Notes: a model not told the origin generated them from the sequence alone. A DNA stretch of 25,251 nt from Oscillospiraceae bacterium (GCA_900770195.1 CAAGJI010000088.1:1-25251), one strand, 5' to 3'; positions 15,176-22,789 are shown, counted from the stretch's first letter. A program made the numbers and translations.

Positions 15176-17044
15176 GTGAGTGAAGAAAATAATTTAGAAG
15201 AAAAAAGTTTACCTGATGAAAACAGTGAAAATGAAGAAAAAAAATCATTGTTTGACAAAATAACAGATGTACTGTTTAATATTTTTCCGATTGTAGTCGG
15301 ATTTGTTGTTCCTGTTTTGAATTTTTATTTTTTGCAGGGATATATTACATATGATTTAAAAACGAATGAACTTGTTCTGTTGAATATTATCTTTTTTGAA
15401 TTATTCGGCTGGTTTCTTGCATTTTTAACACGAAGAATAAGAACAGGAATGCTTATAGAAACCATTATAGTATTTATTTTCGGTTTGGCTGAATACTTTG
15501 TTGTTCAGTTCAGGACAACACCTATATTGCCATGGGATATTTTTTCAATAGGAACTGCCGCAAATGTTGCAGGTGCATATGAATTTAAAATGTCAAAAGA
15601 TGCAATAAAAGTAACGGTTTATTTTTGCATTATAATCGCTGTTTTAATCGGAATGATGTTTCTGTACAGAAAAAAGAAACTTTTCAAACTTAAAACAACA
15701 AACATAATTGCTTTTGTGGTTTCAGCAGTTTGCCTTTTTGGATATTCAATTTCTTTGCAAAGTGATAAGCTTATGGAATCAGCCGATTATTATAAATATC
15801 AGTATACGCCACTTACTATGATGCGAAAAAATGGAATTGCAGTAACACTTCTTTATGATGTAAAATATATGAGTGTGAAAAAACCTGACGGATATTCAAA
15901 AGAAGAAGAAAAAGCACTTCTTGAAAAATATGCAGATAAAAAAGAAGATGAAGACAAACCGAATGTCATTGCAATAATGAATGAAACATGGTCAGATTTG
16001 TCTGTACTTGAACAGAGTTTTGAAACAAATGAAGAAGTTATGCCGTTTGTTGACTCTTTAAAAGGTGCAGATAACACCATAACAGGAAACTGTCACGTTT
16101 CAATTGTAGGCGGAAATACAGCAAATTCAGAGTTTGAATTTATCACAGGCGACACAATGCGATTTATGCCTGATGGAAGCATTCCTTATATGAATTTTAT
16201 CAAAAAAGGAACGCCTTCAATGTTTTCACATATGGAAAGCATAGGATATGAAACTTATTTTCTTCACCCGAATTATGAAAGAGGTTGGAACAGAAAGAAA
16301 GTTTATGAAGCGTTTGGTGCTGAAAATATTCTGTTTAATGACCTTGATGGTGATGATGATAAAATGTCTGTTGTTCAAAAAAGAAGAGGCTATACAACAG
16401 ACCAATATGTTTTTAATAAAATAGAAGATATTTACAAAGAAAAGGAAGATGGAAAGCCGATTTTTACATGGGCAGTAACAATTCAAAATCACGGCGGATA
16501 TACTTCCGACTATGATGATTTCAAACCTTGGATAGAGGTGGAAGGCGAGTCATCAAAGGCACTTGATACATATCTTTCGCTTATAAATCTTACAGACCAA
16601 AGTTTCAAACAGCTTGTTGATTTTTTCTCTTCATATGATGAAAAAACAGTTATAGTTATGTTTGGCGACCATCAGCCGAATGACAGTGTAGTTGAACCGC
16701 TTTATCAAATGAACGGAAAATCCGTCTATAATCTCACACCTGAAGAAACAGAAAAGAGATATATAACACCGTATGTTATATGGGCAAATTATGACATAGA
16801 AAGTGCATCTGATGTTGATACAAGTGCAAATTATCTTGCAGCACAGACACTAAAAGCCGCAGGAGTTGAAACATCTGATTATCAGAATTATCTGCTTGAC
16901 CTTGCAGCAGAAATACCTGTACTTTCAAATGCAAGTCTTGAAGATGAAAATGGAAGTTCAATTGAGGAATATGATGAAACAGAAAGACTTGAAGAATACA
17001 GAAAACTTGCCTATTACAGACTTTTTGACAGTCAAAAAAAATAA
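15176..17044 (+). CDS. LTA synthase family protein (membrane sulfatase-fold phosphotransferase)
   Basis: A 622-residue membrane protein with about five N-terminal membrane segments (roughly 35-200) and an extracellular sulfatase-fold domain (about 262-600). LtaS-type enzymes transfer glycerol phosphate from phosphatidylglycerol to build lipoteichoic acid or related polymers. The metal site is complete: Glu270 (MNETWSD), the nucleophile Thr315 (GGNTANSEFEF), and Asp498-His499 (FGDHQPN), with His439 (QNHGG) as a further ligand or substrate contact. The start is the GTG at 15176, 8 nt after AAGGAG. The ATG at 15134 lies on the transcription start. The cytosolic N terminus is Glu/Lys-rich. The next gene begins 14 nt after its stop. 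LTA synthesis or a phosphoglycerol transferase role on another glycan cannot be separated here. Confidence 0.9.
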   Translation: MSEENNLEEKSLPDENSENEEKKSLFDKITDVLFNIFPIVVGFVVPVLNFYFLQGYITYDLKTNELVLLNIIFFELFGWFLAFLTRRIRTGMLIETIIVFIFGLAEYFVVQFRTTPILPWDIFSIGTAANVAGAYEFKMSKDAIKVTVYFCIIIAVLIGMMFLYRKKKLFKLKTTNIIAFVVSAVCLFGYSISLQSDKLMESADYYKYQYTPLTMMRKNGIAVTLLYDVKYMSVKKPDGYSKEEEKALLEKYADKKEDEDKPNVIAIMNETWSDLSVLEQSFETNEEVMPFVDSLKGADNTITGNCHVSIVGGNTANSEFEFITGDTMRFMPDGSIPYMNFIKKGTPSMFSHMESIGYETYFLHPNYERGWNRKKVYEAFGAENILFNDLDGDDDKMSVVQKRRGYTTDQYVFNKIEDIYKEKEDGKPIFTWAVTIQNHGGYTSDYDDFKPWIEVEGESSKALDTYLSLINLTDQSFKQLVDFFSSYDEKTVIVMFGDHQPNDSVVEPLYQMNGKSVYNLTPEETEKRYITPYVIWANYDIESASDVDTSANYLAAQTLKAAGVETSDYQNYLLDLAAEIPVLSNASLEDENGSSIEEYDETERLEEYRKLAYYRLFDSQKK

Positions 17045-17058
17045 TTAAGGAGAATTAA

Positions 17059-18720
17059 TTGTATATGTTACAGGAAATACTGACAAAAATTGATGATTTC
17101 GTATGGGGACCTGTTATGCTTGTGCTTCTTGTCGGCACAGGTATATTCCTTACCATAAGATTTAAATTTCTTCCATGGAGAAATCTTTTCCCATCAATGA
17201 AAAGGCTTTTCAGTCCGGAGTCAAGAAAAAAAGATGAAGGCGAAGGAGATATTTCACCGTTTTCAGCCCTTATGACAGCCCTTGCTGCAACAATAGGAAC
17301 AGGTAATATAGTAGGTGTTGCAACCGCTATGGTAACAGGCGGTCCCGGTGCATTGGTCTGGATGTGGATTTCAGCAGCATTTGGAATATCAACGAAATTT
17401 TCTGAATGTGCATTGGCGATAAAATATCGTAAGACAAACGAAAAAGGCGAAATGTCAGGCGGACCTATGTTCACAATAAAAAATGCATTTAAAGTAAAGT
17501 GGATAGGGGCTGTCCTTGCATTTTTATTCGCAATATTTGCAGTTTTTGCCTCATTTGGAATAGGAAACTTAACACAGGCAAATTCAATAGCAGATGCACT
17601 TCACACAAGTTTTTCAATTCCTGCATGGGTAACAGGACTTGTGCTTGCAATGTTTATCTTTTTTATTCTTCTTGGAGGAATAAAAAGAATTTCAAAGGTT
17701 TCAAGTGTGCTTGTACCGCTTATGGCATTTTTCTATATCATTTGTGGTATAATAGTTATTTTTGGAAATATAACAGAAGTACCGGCAGGTTTAAGAATGA
17801 TATTTGCAATGGCATTTAATCTTAAATCAGTAGGCGGTGGTGTATGCGGAACAATAACAGCATCTGTTATGAATTCAATGAGATTTGGCGTTGCAAGAGG
17901 ATGTTTTTCAAATGAAGCAGGTCTTGGTTCAGCAGCAATTTCAGCAGCTGCTGCAACAACAAAAAGCCATATTAAACAGGGATTTATAAGTATGTGCGGA
18001 ACATTTATTGATACAATAATAGTTTGTACAATAACAGGTCTTGCAATAGCATCATCAGGAGTTCTTGGAACAGTCCAGACAGCTTCAACAGGTACATACA
18101 CAGATGATCAGATAGTTCTTACACAGGAATCAAAAGGAAAAGAAATATCATACATATATGAATTAAATGATGATGAACTTGTTCTGACATCAGCAAAGGG
18201 AGACAAAACAGTTCTCACAAAGTTTGAAGAACCTGAGACAGCGTCTGAGAGTGATGTAGCGGGTTCATGGACAGATACAGCAGGCAATCATTATGTATTT
18301 GGAACAGATGGCAAATGCGAATATCAGGCACTTGTACAGGGTGCAGCACTTACAATACTTGCGTTTGAATCTGTACTTGGAAAATTTGGTTCATATCTTG
18401 TTTCAATAGGACTTGTTCTGTTTGCATTTTCAACAATAATAGGTTGGGAATATAATGGTGAAAAGGCACTTGAATATATTGTTAAAAAGCCGAGTATATG
18501 TTTTATTTACAGAGTTGTATTTTCAGTAGTTGTATATTTTGGTGCAACAACAGCACTTCAGGTTGTGTGGAGTTTTTCAGATATAGCAAATGCACTTATG
18601 GCAATACCTAACCTTATTTGTCTTCTTGTTTTAAGCAATTCTCTTTATAAAGACCTTGAAGAGTACAACAGAATAGAAAAAGATGAAAAGAAAGCAAAAA
18701 AGCTTGCAAAGTCAAAATAA
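17059..18720 (+). CDS. AGCS family amino-acid:cation symporter with an inserted beta-rich segment
   Basis: This is a sodium- or proton-coupled alanine/glycine symporter with about 10-11 membrane segments. Family signatures are clear: GTGNIVGVATA (80-90), GGPGALVWMW (94-103) and FSNEAGLGSAA (283-293). Its 553 residues exceed the usual 440-480 because of an extra hydrophilic stretch at about 343-424, between two membrane segments. It reads as beta strands, e.g. GTYTDDQIVLTQ, GKEISYIYELNDDELVLTS and GSWTDTAGNHYVFGTDGKCEY. These recall lipocalin-like small-domain repeats, with the usual last strands placed first. The start chosen is TTG at 17059 (AGGAG 6 nt upstream). ATG at 17065 (12 nt) is the alternative. 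It follows the LTA-synthase gene by 14 nt and is probably co-transcribed. A terminator follows. Confidence 0.9.
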   Translation: MYMLQEILTKIDDFVWGPVMLVLLVGTGIFLTIRFKFLPWRNLFPSMKRLFSPESRKKDEGEGDISPFSALMTALAATIGTGNIVGVATAMVTGGPGALVWMWISAAFGISTKFSECALAIKYRKTNEKGEMSGGPMFTIKNAFKVKWIGAVLAFLFAIFAVFASFGIGNLTQANSIADALHTSFSIPAWVTGLVLAMFIFFILLGGIKRISKVSSVLVPLMAFFYIICGIIVIFGNITEVPAGLRMIFAMAFNLKSVGGGVCGTITASVMNSMRFGVARGCFSNEAGLGSAAISAAAATTKSHIKQGFISMCGTFIDTIIVCTITGLAIASSGVLGTVQTASTGTYTDDQIVLTQESKGKEISYIYELNDDELVLTSAKGDKTVLTKFEEPETASESDVAGSWTDTAGNHYVFGTDGKCEYQALVQGAALTILAFESVLGKFGSYLVSIGLVLFAFSTIIGWEYNGEKALEYIVKKPSICFIYRVVFSVVVYFGATTALQVVWSFSDIANALMAIPNLICLLVLSNSLYKDLEEYNRIEKDEKKAKKLAKSK

Positions 18721-18730
18721 ATTAAAAAAC

Positions 18731-18759
18731 TTCTTCTCTTAAAATGAGGAGAAATTTTT
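18731..18759 (+). terminator. Terminator after the symporter gene
   Basis: TTCTTCTC (18731-18738) pairs with GAGGAGAA (18746-18753) with one T-G pair and a 7-nt loop, followed by ATTTTTGT. It closes the LTA-synthase/symporter transcript. Confidence 0.75.
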
Positions 18760-18805
18760 GTATAATTTCACTAAAAATATGTAATTTTAATATTGATTTT
18801 TTTAC

Positions 18806-18834
18806 TTGACATTTTGGAAAAAGTATGGTAAAAT
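18806..18834 (+). promoter_or_regulatory. Promoter of the tRNA-Leu/tRNA-Ser unit
   Basis: TTGACA (18806-18811) and TAAAAT (18829-18834) are 17 nt apart. Transcription should start near 18841, giving a 5' leader of about 40 nt before tRNA-Leu. Confidence 0.88.
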
Positions 18835-18879
18835 ATAAGAGTTGCAGGTGATAAATAAAACTGCAGGAATAAATGGAAT

Positions 18880-18962
18880 GCGAGTGTGCTGGAATTGGCA
18901 GACAGGCACGTTTGAGGGGCGTGTGCTTCGGCGTACGGGTTCAAGTCCCGTCACTCGCACCA
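18880..18962 (+). tRNA. tRNA-Leu (GAG)
   Basis: A class II tRNA. The acceptor GCGAGTG pairs with CACTCGC, the D-loop region reads CTGGAATTGGCAGAC, the anticodon loop holds GAG, and a long variable arm (TGTGCTTCGGCGTA) precedes the T arm CGGGTTCAAGTCCCG. The discriminator is A and CCA is encoded. Leu-GAG reads CTC and CTT codons. Confidence 0.96.
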
Positions 18963-18986
18963 TTCTTTTTTTTTATAAATGCAAGT

Positions 18987-19078
18987 GGAAAGATGGCTGA
19001 GCTGGTCTAAAGCGCACGACTGGAACTCGTGTAAACGCTAATACCGTTTCGAGGGTTCGAATCCCTCTCTTTCCGCCA
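18987..19078 (+). tRNA. tRNA-Ser (GGA)
   Basis: A class II tRNA. The acceptor GGAAAGA pairs with TCTTTCC, the anticodon stem CACGA/TCGTG closes loop CTGGAAC with anticodon GGA, and a long variable arm follows before GAGGGTTCGAATCCCTC. The discriminator is G and CCA is encoded. It reads TCC and TCT codons. It is 24 nt from tRNA-Leu and shares its promoter. Phage-derived genes begin about 175 nt downstream, and tRNA-Ser genes are common phage attachment sites. Confidence 0.96.
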
Positions 19079-19080
19079 AA

Positions 19081-19193
19081 TATAGGCAAAAATTTTGTAT
19101 TTTAGAGGTTGTAGAAATTGAATTATCTACTCTGTACCGTGTTTTTGCTATGCGATTATAGAGAGAATCAAATTTTATTTGGTTCTCTTTTTT
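19081..19193 (+). terminator. Structured trailer and terminator of the tRNA unit
   Basis: Two structures follow tRNA-Ser. The first (19082-19151) is a nested hairpin: ATAG(G)CAAAAA pairs with TTTTTGCTAT with one bulged G, and inside it GTAGA/TCTAC closes a 10-nt loop. The second (19162-19188) is a strong terminator: a 12-bp stem between AGAGAATCAAAT and ATTTGGTTCTCT with a 3-nt loop, then TTTTTTGTTTT. The terminator is secure. The role of the first hairpin is unknown. Confidence 0.8.
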
Positions 19194-19224
19194 GTTTTAC
19201 AATAAAAAATAATTAAAAATTTAG

Positions 19225-19251
19225 GGATTGACTAAAAATCAATCCTTTTTT
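19225..19251. terminator. Terminator at the 3' end of the GH25 gene
   Basis: GGATTGA (19225-19231) and TCAATCC (19239-19245) form a 7-bp stem with loop CTAAAAA and a six-T run on the plus side. It begins just after the minus-strand GH25 stop codon. The minus side reads CCCTAAATTTTTAATT, so it can terminate that gene and back up the tRNA terminator. Confidence 0.7.
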
Positions 19252-19252
19252 A

Positions 19253-20107
19253 TTATTTAAAATTCGGATAAGCAACATACCCTGTAATGTAAGCCGCACT
19301 CTTGCCACAGTATTCAGGCTTTGATGTAATGCGGTAACGTCCGAGGTGCATAAGTTTACCATCATATATGTAATATGTGCCTGTAAGCTGTCTTACTGGT
19401 GTTGTGCTGTCCTGCGATGCATAGAGATTTGCTTTTGTGAGTTTTACAGCCTGTCCCTGCTTGAAACTTGTTGGTGTTTTTGTCGGTGCAGAAGCTGACT
19501 TTTTAAAATCTGTATAAAATTCTGACCTGTCAAAAAGATTGCCGTTTATGCTGTATTTTTCCGTATACTGCCAGCCGTCTGACTTGCCGTAACCGTTTCT
19601 CCCTCTGTAATCTGCGACCCAGTGAGTGTATTTTTTAAGCTTTGAATCGTCAAGTTTGTCAGAATACCACGATGTTGACGCATATATTCCTGCGGCATAA
19701 CCTGCGTTTTTGATTGTATCAAGAAAAACCGTTGTTATAGTGGTTCTTGCGTTTTTTGTAAGTCCGTCCGCTCTGCCGTTGTGTTTGTTATTGCTCCATT
19801 CGCTGTCGATATAAACAGGGAAGTTTATACGGCTCTTATATGGCTTCAAAACATTTACAAGATAACTTGCTTCGTCCTTTGCCTCTGCTGTTGTGACGGA
19901 CTGTGAGAGCCAATACACGCCGATATACTTTAAACCTGATTTAATCGCACAAGTGATATTGCGTATAAACATTGTGTCAGTGGTGTTTCTGCCTGTACCG
20001 TATCCTTTGTATCCTGCACGGATTATAACACCCTCACAATGCTTTTTCAGCGTGTTAAAATTTACTATGCCGTTATGCTGTGATATGTCGATTATTGATA
20101 TTTTCAT
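19253..20107 (-). CDS. GH25 lysozyme, phage-type endolysin
   Basis: A 284-residue muramidase of glycoside hydrolase family 25 that cuts MurNAc-GlcNAc bonds in peptidoglycan. The catalytic layout is complete: Asp7 (IDISQHNG), Asp101 and Glu103 (YIDSEWS), WQYT (179-182) and Asp193 (NLFDRSEFY). Residues 215-284 form a small SH3-like wall-binding domain after a Ser/Pro/Thr linker. There is no signal peptide, which fits a phage endolysin released by a holin, and a holin gene lies 660 nt upstream on the same strand. The gene looks richer in G and C than neighbouring genes, consistent with foreign origin. The RBS is AGAAAGGA, about 8 nt before the ATG. Confidence 0.92.
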   Translation of the reverse strand: MKISIIDISQHNGIVNFNTLKKHCEGVIIRAGYKGYGTGRNTTDTMFIRNITCAIKSGLKYIGVYWLSQSVTTAEAKDEASYLVNVLKPYKSRINFPVYIDSEWSNNKHNGRADGLTKNARTTITTVFLDTIKNAGYAAGIYASTSWYSDKLDDSKLKKYTHWVADYRGRNGYGKSDGWQYTEKYSINGNLFDRSEFYTDFKKSASAPTKTPTSFKQGQAVKLTKANLYASQDSTTPVRQLTGTYYIYDGKLMHLGRYRITSKPEYCGKSAAYITGYVAYPNFK

Positions 20108-20127
20108 TTTTTATTTTCCTTTCTTTA

Positions 20128-20155
20128 CGATAAAAGTTAATGCAAATCTTGACAA
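20128..20155 (-). promoter_or_regulatory. Possible promoter of the GH25 gene
   Basis: On the minus strand TTGTCA (20150-20155) and TATCGT (20128-20133) are 17 nt apart. The -10 box is imperfect. Its -35 overlaps the -35 of the oppositely directed toxin-antitoxin promoter, so polymerase could use only one at a time. Confidence 0.4.
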
Positions 20156-20176
20156 AAAAATATAATATGCTACAAT
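20149..20176 (+). promoter_or_regulatory. Promoter of the toxin-antitoxin locus
   Basis: TTGACA (20149-20154) and TACAAT (20171-20176) have a 16-nt spacer. Transcription would begin near 20183, about 50 nt before the toxin frame. Confidence 0.75.
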
Positions 20177-20235
20177 GAAGATAAACACATAATTAACCGA
20201 TTAACGACCCCTAAAAATTGAAAGAGGTGTTAAAA

Positions 20236-20496
20236 CTGGAAATTAAATTTGATAAAAAAGCTCAAAAATTTATTGAATCACAGGACAAAAAGACAAAACA
20301 AAGAATAAAACAGGCAATTGAAGGATTGACAGAAAAACCGCCGCAAGGTGATATTAAATTATTACAAGGTTTTTCAGATGGAAGATTGTGTTTGCGTGTT
20401 GGAAAATTCAGAATAATTTAAAGATACATTGGCGGAATAGCTGTTATTCTGCATATTATGAATATTGACAGCAGAGGCGATATTTACAAGCACTAA
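20236..20496 (+). pseudogene. RelE/ParE-like toxin disrupted by an in-frame stop
   Basis: The frame encodes a RelE-superfamily toxin split by a stop. The first part runs from EIKFDKKAQKFIESQDKKTK through LLQGFSDGRLCLRVGKFRII and then meets TAA at 20419-20421. In the same frame the next codons read RYIGGIAVILHIMNIDSRG then DIYKH and stop at 20494-20496. That is the normal RelE ending, in which GK-R-I-I-Y is followed by strands and D-x-R-G-D-x-Y. A single TAT or TAC to TAA change would explain it. The whole frame would give about 85 residues, the usual family size. The start is also odd: the only codon properly placed after AAAGAGG is CTG at 20236, where ATG is expected. The second toxin stop touches the antitoxin RBS, so the layout is toxin-first. 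The truncated product lacks the catalytic C-terminal end and is probably inactive. Confidence 0.85.
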
Positions 20497-20509
20497 AGGA
20501 GTTGATATT

Positions 20510-20722
20510 ATGGGAAAAACTGCACAGGCAATAGCAAGTATGGTTGATGTTTTACCTGAATCAGACCAGATGCTTGCTTATGAATTAATTAAAAAACTTA
20601 TTTTGGCGTGGGATCCTGATTATACAAAACTCACACCTGAAGAAGCTAAAGCTTTAAAAGAAGCAGAAGAACGATTTGAAAACGGTGATACCGTTTCAAT
20701 GAATGAAATCGACTGGGACTGA
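20510..20722 (+). CDS. Antitoxin partner of the RelE-like toxin
   Basis: A 70-residue protein beginning MGKTAQAIASMVDVLPESDQ. The pattern (a helical N-terminal half with LPESDQ and LAYELIKKLILAWDPDYTKLTPEE, then an acidic tail ending NEIDWD) is that of small antitoxins paired with RelE-type toxins in Firmicutes. The acidic tail would wrap the toxin. The start at 20510 is fixed by AAAGGAG about 8 nt upstream, which overlaps the last stop of the toxin frame. An in-frame start at 20465 has no RBS. The gene itself is intact although its toxin is not. It may survive as a DNA-binding repressor or an orphan antitoxin against related toxins. Confidence 0.75.
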   Translation: MGKTAQAIASMVDVLPESDQMLAYELIKKLILAWDPDYTKLTPEEAKALKEAEERFENGDTVSMNEIDWD

Positions 20723-20739
20723 TTTTCATTCCCTATTTT

Positions 20740-20770
20740 CTCCCCCCCGAAAATAAAATTCGGGGGAGTT
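20740..20770. terminator. Bidirectional terminator between antitoxin and holin genes
   Basis: CTCCCCC plus two extra C and GAA (20740-20751) faces TTCGGGGGAG (20759-20768), a GC-rich stem of about 10 bp with a small C bulge. A-rich and T-rich flanks occur on either side. The genes on both sides converge, and the holin stop lies at its edge. Confidence 0.85.
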
Positions 20771-21174
20771 TATTTTTCATTATCTTTCAGCTGTTCAAGA
20801 ACAGAAACTAGTTTATTTGGAAGTTTAAGTCCTATTTCAGATGCATTTTCAAGGACAGATATTGATTCATTGACTATGTAAAAACCTATAACAGCTGTTC
20901 TGCAAAGAGTTCCTTCGCCTAAAATATAAACATCAACAAGATTCCCCACAGATACAAGCAATATTATAAAAACTTTCTTTGCAATGCCTTTTGCTCCGAC
21001 CTCTGAATTAAGTTTTTTCTTTGCAATTGCTTTAATTATTCCCGAAATATAGTCAATTATCATAAGGGCAAGAAGTGCAATGAATGTACCGTTTGTTTCT
21101 CCTATGAAGAAACTTATAAAACTTCCTGCAACTGCTCCAAGAAATTTCAGATGATTTGCAATATTTTCTTTCAT
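20770..21174 (-). CDS. Phage holin (toxin secretion/phage lysis holin family)
   Basis: A 134-residue membrane protein of the holin family PF05105 / TIGR01593. It has hydrophobic segments at about 12-24, 28-50 (holding IIDYISGI, a family hallmark), 65-85 and 92-105, followed by the conserved FYIVNESISVLENA helix and a charged tail. Holins make lesions in the membrane at a set time so that an endolysin can reach the wall. The partner here is most likely the GH25 gene downstream, although the toxin-antitoxin locus on the other strand and two terminators now separate them. The RBS is GAAAGGA, about 7 nt before the ATG. Confidence 0.9.
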   Translation of the reverse strand: MKENIANHLKFLGAVAGSFISFFIGETNGTFIALLALMIIDYISGIIKAIAKKKLNSEVGAKGIAKKVFIILLVSVGNLVDVYILGEGTLCRTAVIGFYIVNESISVLENASEIGLKLPNKLVSVLEQLKDNEK

Positions 21175-21247
21175 ATGATTATCCTTTCTATAAAATTGAT
21201 TTTTGATAAAAAACGATCGTTCATATATGCATTAAGATAAGCAAAAA

Positions 21248-21273
21248 AGCAACCTCGAAAGGTTGCTTTTGAA
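21248..21273. terminator. Bidirectional terminator downstream of the spoIIID operon
   Basis: An 8-bp perfect stem AGCAACCT/AGGTTGCT has the stable tetraloop CGAA on the plus strand. On the minus strand it is followed by TTTTTTGC, placing it 65 nt after the stop of the minus-strand gene ending at 21332. On the plus strand TTTT follows. The rest of 21175-21331 is AT-rich, with a short palindrome AACGATCGTT near 21218 and no gene. Confidence 0.85.
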
Positions 21274-21331
21274 AAAATATTTTTTAAATTCAGAATATTA
21301 GTCAGATTCAGTTTTTAAAATAAAATAAATT

Positions 21332-22777
21332 TCAGTTATTTTCATCAAAATAAATCTCTGCATATTCAATTCCAAAAAGTCCGTTATATTTGTAAATTTC
21401 AACAGAATCACCTGTTTTACAGTTCATATATTCATCGTAAGAAACCCTTAAATCCTTATGTTTTTTATCAATTTCTGTTTCAATATAGTAAGTTAAAGAA
21501 CCCTTTGACCCTGATGAAATACTTTTATCATATATTTTTGAATTATATATCTGAGGTTCTGAAAAGTCAAAAATTTGGTTTATATATCCTACTGAACCGG
21601 AAGATAGAAAAACAGAAATAATAATCAGCGGAAGAATTATTTTTCGCTTTTCTTCTGAGGATAAAATAAGTATCAGAATAATAATTACAGCAGAAAAAAT
21701 CAGGGAAATAAAAATATATTTTGAAAAATTCAGCATATTTATTTGCAAAACACATAAAAAATTAAAGCATTCAGACATCATTACAGGTAAAAAGATATTG
21801 GGATTTTCTGAAAAATCACCGTTTTCTTCGCCTTTTTTATAATCAGCAATGCTGAATTCATTGTTATAAATCAGATAAAAAACAAGAATAGAAATAACAG
21901 AAATTATGTAAATAACGGCTGAAACAGTGTAGCAAAAGTAATTAAATGCAAAAATGCAGAAAACAGTTGATATATACATCAGATTTTTTATTCCAAAATA
22001 TACAAATCTTCTTTTTCCGAAAACGTTTTCAATATCTTTAAGGCTTTCTTTCTCTATAATAATCTTTTTTTCAGAAATATCTTTAATTTCAAAGAAAAAG
22101 TCATTGATATAACAGGAATTATAATCATAGACAGGATAAAAATATAAATTTTTAGTTCTGTAACCTGATTTTTGATTTAAATTTATGTTTATTGTTCCGA
22201 AATTTTCAAGAACTGTGTTGCTGACACTTTTATCCGAAAAAATTATATTTTTTATATCTTTCTTTTTTATTCTGAAATCTTTTGAAGTATATTTTTTACA
22301 ATTATCTATGTTTGAAAAGTCGGTTATGAGTGAATTTTTCTCAAAATCTCTTCCATTTTTACTGATTTTAAGGTGATGAATATAAAAACAGTCTTTTCCA
22401 CTTATAATCTGAGCAATTCTGTGTATATTTGTTTCGGCAATAAAATAATCCTGATTAAAATCAATTTTTTCTGCTATCGAATATTTTTTTCTGAAAGAGT
22501 AAAGGGAAGTTTCATCTGCCGAAATAAATTTATCAATTTTTTTCTTGTTCAAAAATCTTTTTATTTTAAATCCTTGAAAAAGCAGAATTATTGCTGATAT
22601 AACAAACGGCATTGCAAAAAAATTTGCCGCTTTCGAAAAAATTATAACAATTGCAATCATTGCAGGAATAAAAGCAATAACCTTTGCAGAGTTGCTGAAT
22701 AAAAAATTTGTAAGAGGGAACTTCTTTCTTTTTCCCACTGTGTAATTATCAGGATTTTTAAGTTCTTTGTTTTTCAT
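21332..22777 (-). CDS. Unrecognised multi-pass membrane protein downstream of spoIIID
   Basis: I do not recognise this 481-residue protein. It has two adjacent membrane segments near the N terminus (about 30-50 and 53-70), a Lys/Asp/Asn-rich soluble region (about 75-260) that looks beta-rich and cytosolic, then about four to five membrane segments (about 264-400). The C-terminal 75 residues are soluble, with a strand-rich motif including LTYYIETEID, LRVSYDEYMNCKTGDSVEIY and GLFGIEYAEI. That ending resembles small beta domains at the ends of other clostridial membrane proteins. Codon use is very AT-rich. It starts 12 nt after the spoIIID stop with a weak GAAAGAT RBS, so it is probably co-transcribed with spoIIID and might act in the mother cell during sporulation (inference from position only). 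Confidence 0.7.
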   Translation of the reverse strand: MKNKELKNPDNYTVGKRKKFPLTNFLFSNSAKVIAFIPAMIAIVIIFSKAANFFAMPFVISAIILLFQGFKIKRFLNKKKIDKFISADETSLYSFRKKYSIAEKIDFNQDYFIAETNIHRIAQIISGKDCFYIHHLKISKNGRDFEKNSLITDFSNIDNCKKYTSKDFRIKKKDIKNIIFSDKSVSNTVLENFGTININLNQKSGYRTKNLYFYPVYDYNSCYINDFFFEIKDISEKKIIIEKESLKDIENVFGKRRFVYFGIKNLMYISTVFCIFAFNYFCYTVSAVIYIISVISILVFYLIYNNEFSIADYKKGEENGDFSENPNIFLPVMMSECFNFLCVLQINMLNFSKYIFISLIFSAVIIILILILSSEEKRKIILPLIIISVFLSSGSVGYINQIFDFSEPQIYNSKIYDKSISSGSKGSLTYYIETEIDKKHKDLRVSYDEYMNCKTGDSVEIYKYNGLFGIEYAEIYFDENN

Positions 22778-22789
22778 ATCATTTATCTT

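Noticed and set aside
17055..17474. A 139-codon antisense frame over the start of the symporter gene
   Set aside because: The sense frame carries clear AGCS motifs. The antisense product resembles no family and has no upstream signals.
17733..18101. A 122-codon antisense frame over the symporter gene
   Set aside because: It is the complement of a hydrophobic membrane-protein gene, which commonly leaves long open antisense frames. No RBS or promoter serves it.
19061..19078. Duplicate of the tRNA-Ser 3' end as a phage attR site
   Set aside because: I looked for a second copy of the T-arm and acceptor sequence between 19079 and 25251 and saw none. The right edge of any island could lie elsewhere or be eroded.
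21215..21228. Palindrome AACGATCGTT upstream of the holin gene as an operator
   Set aside because: It is short, isolated and not placed against a recognisable promoter, so it cannot be told from chance.
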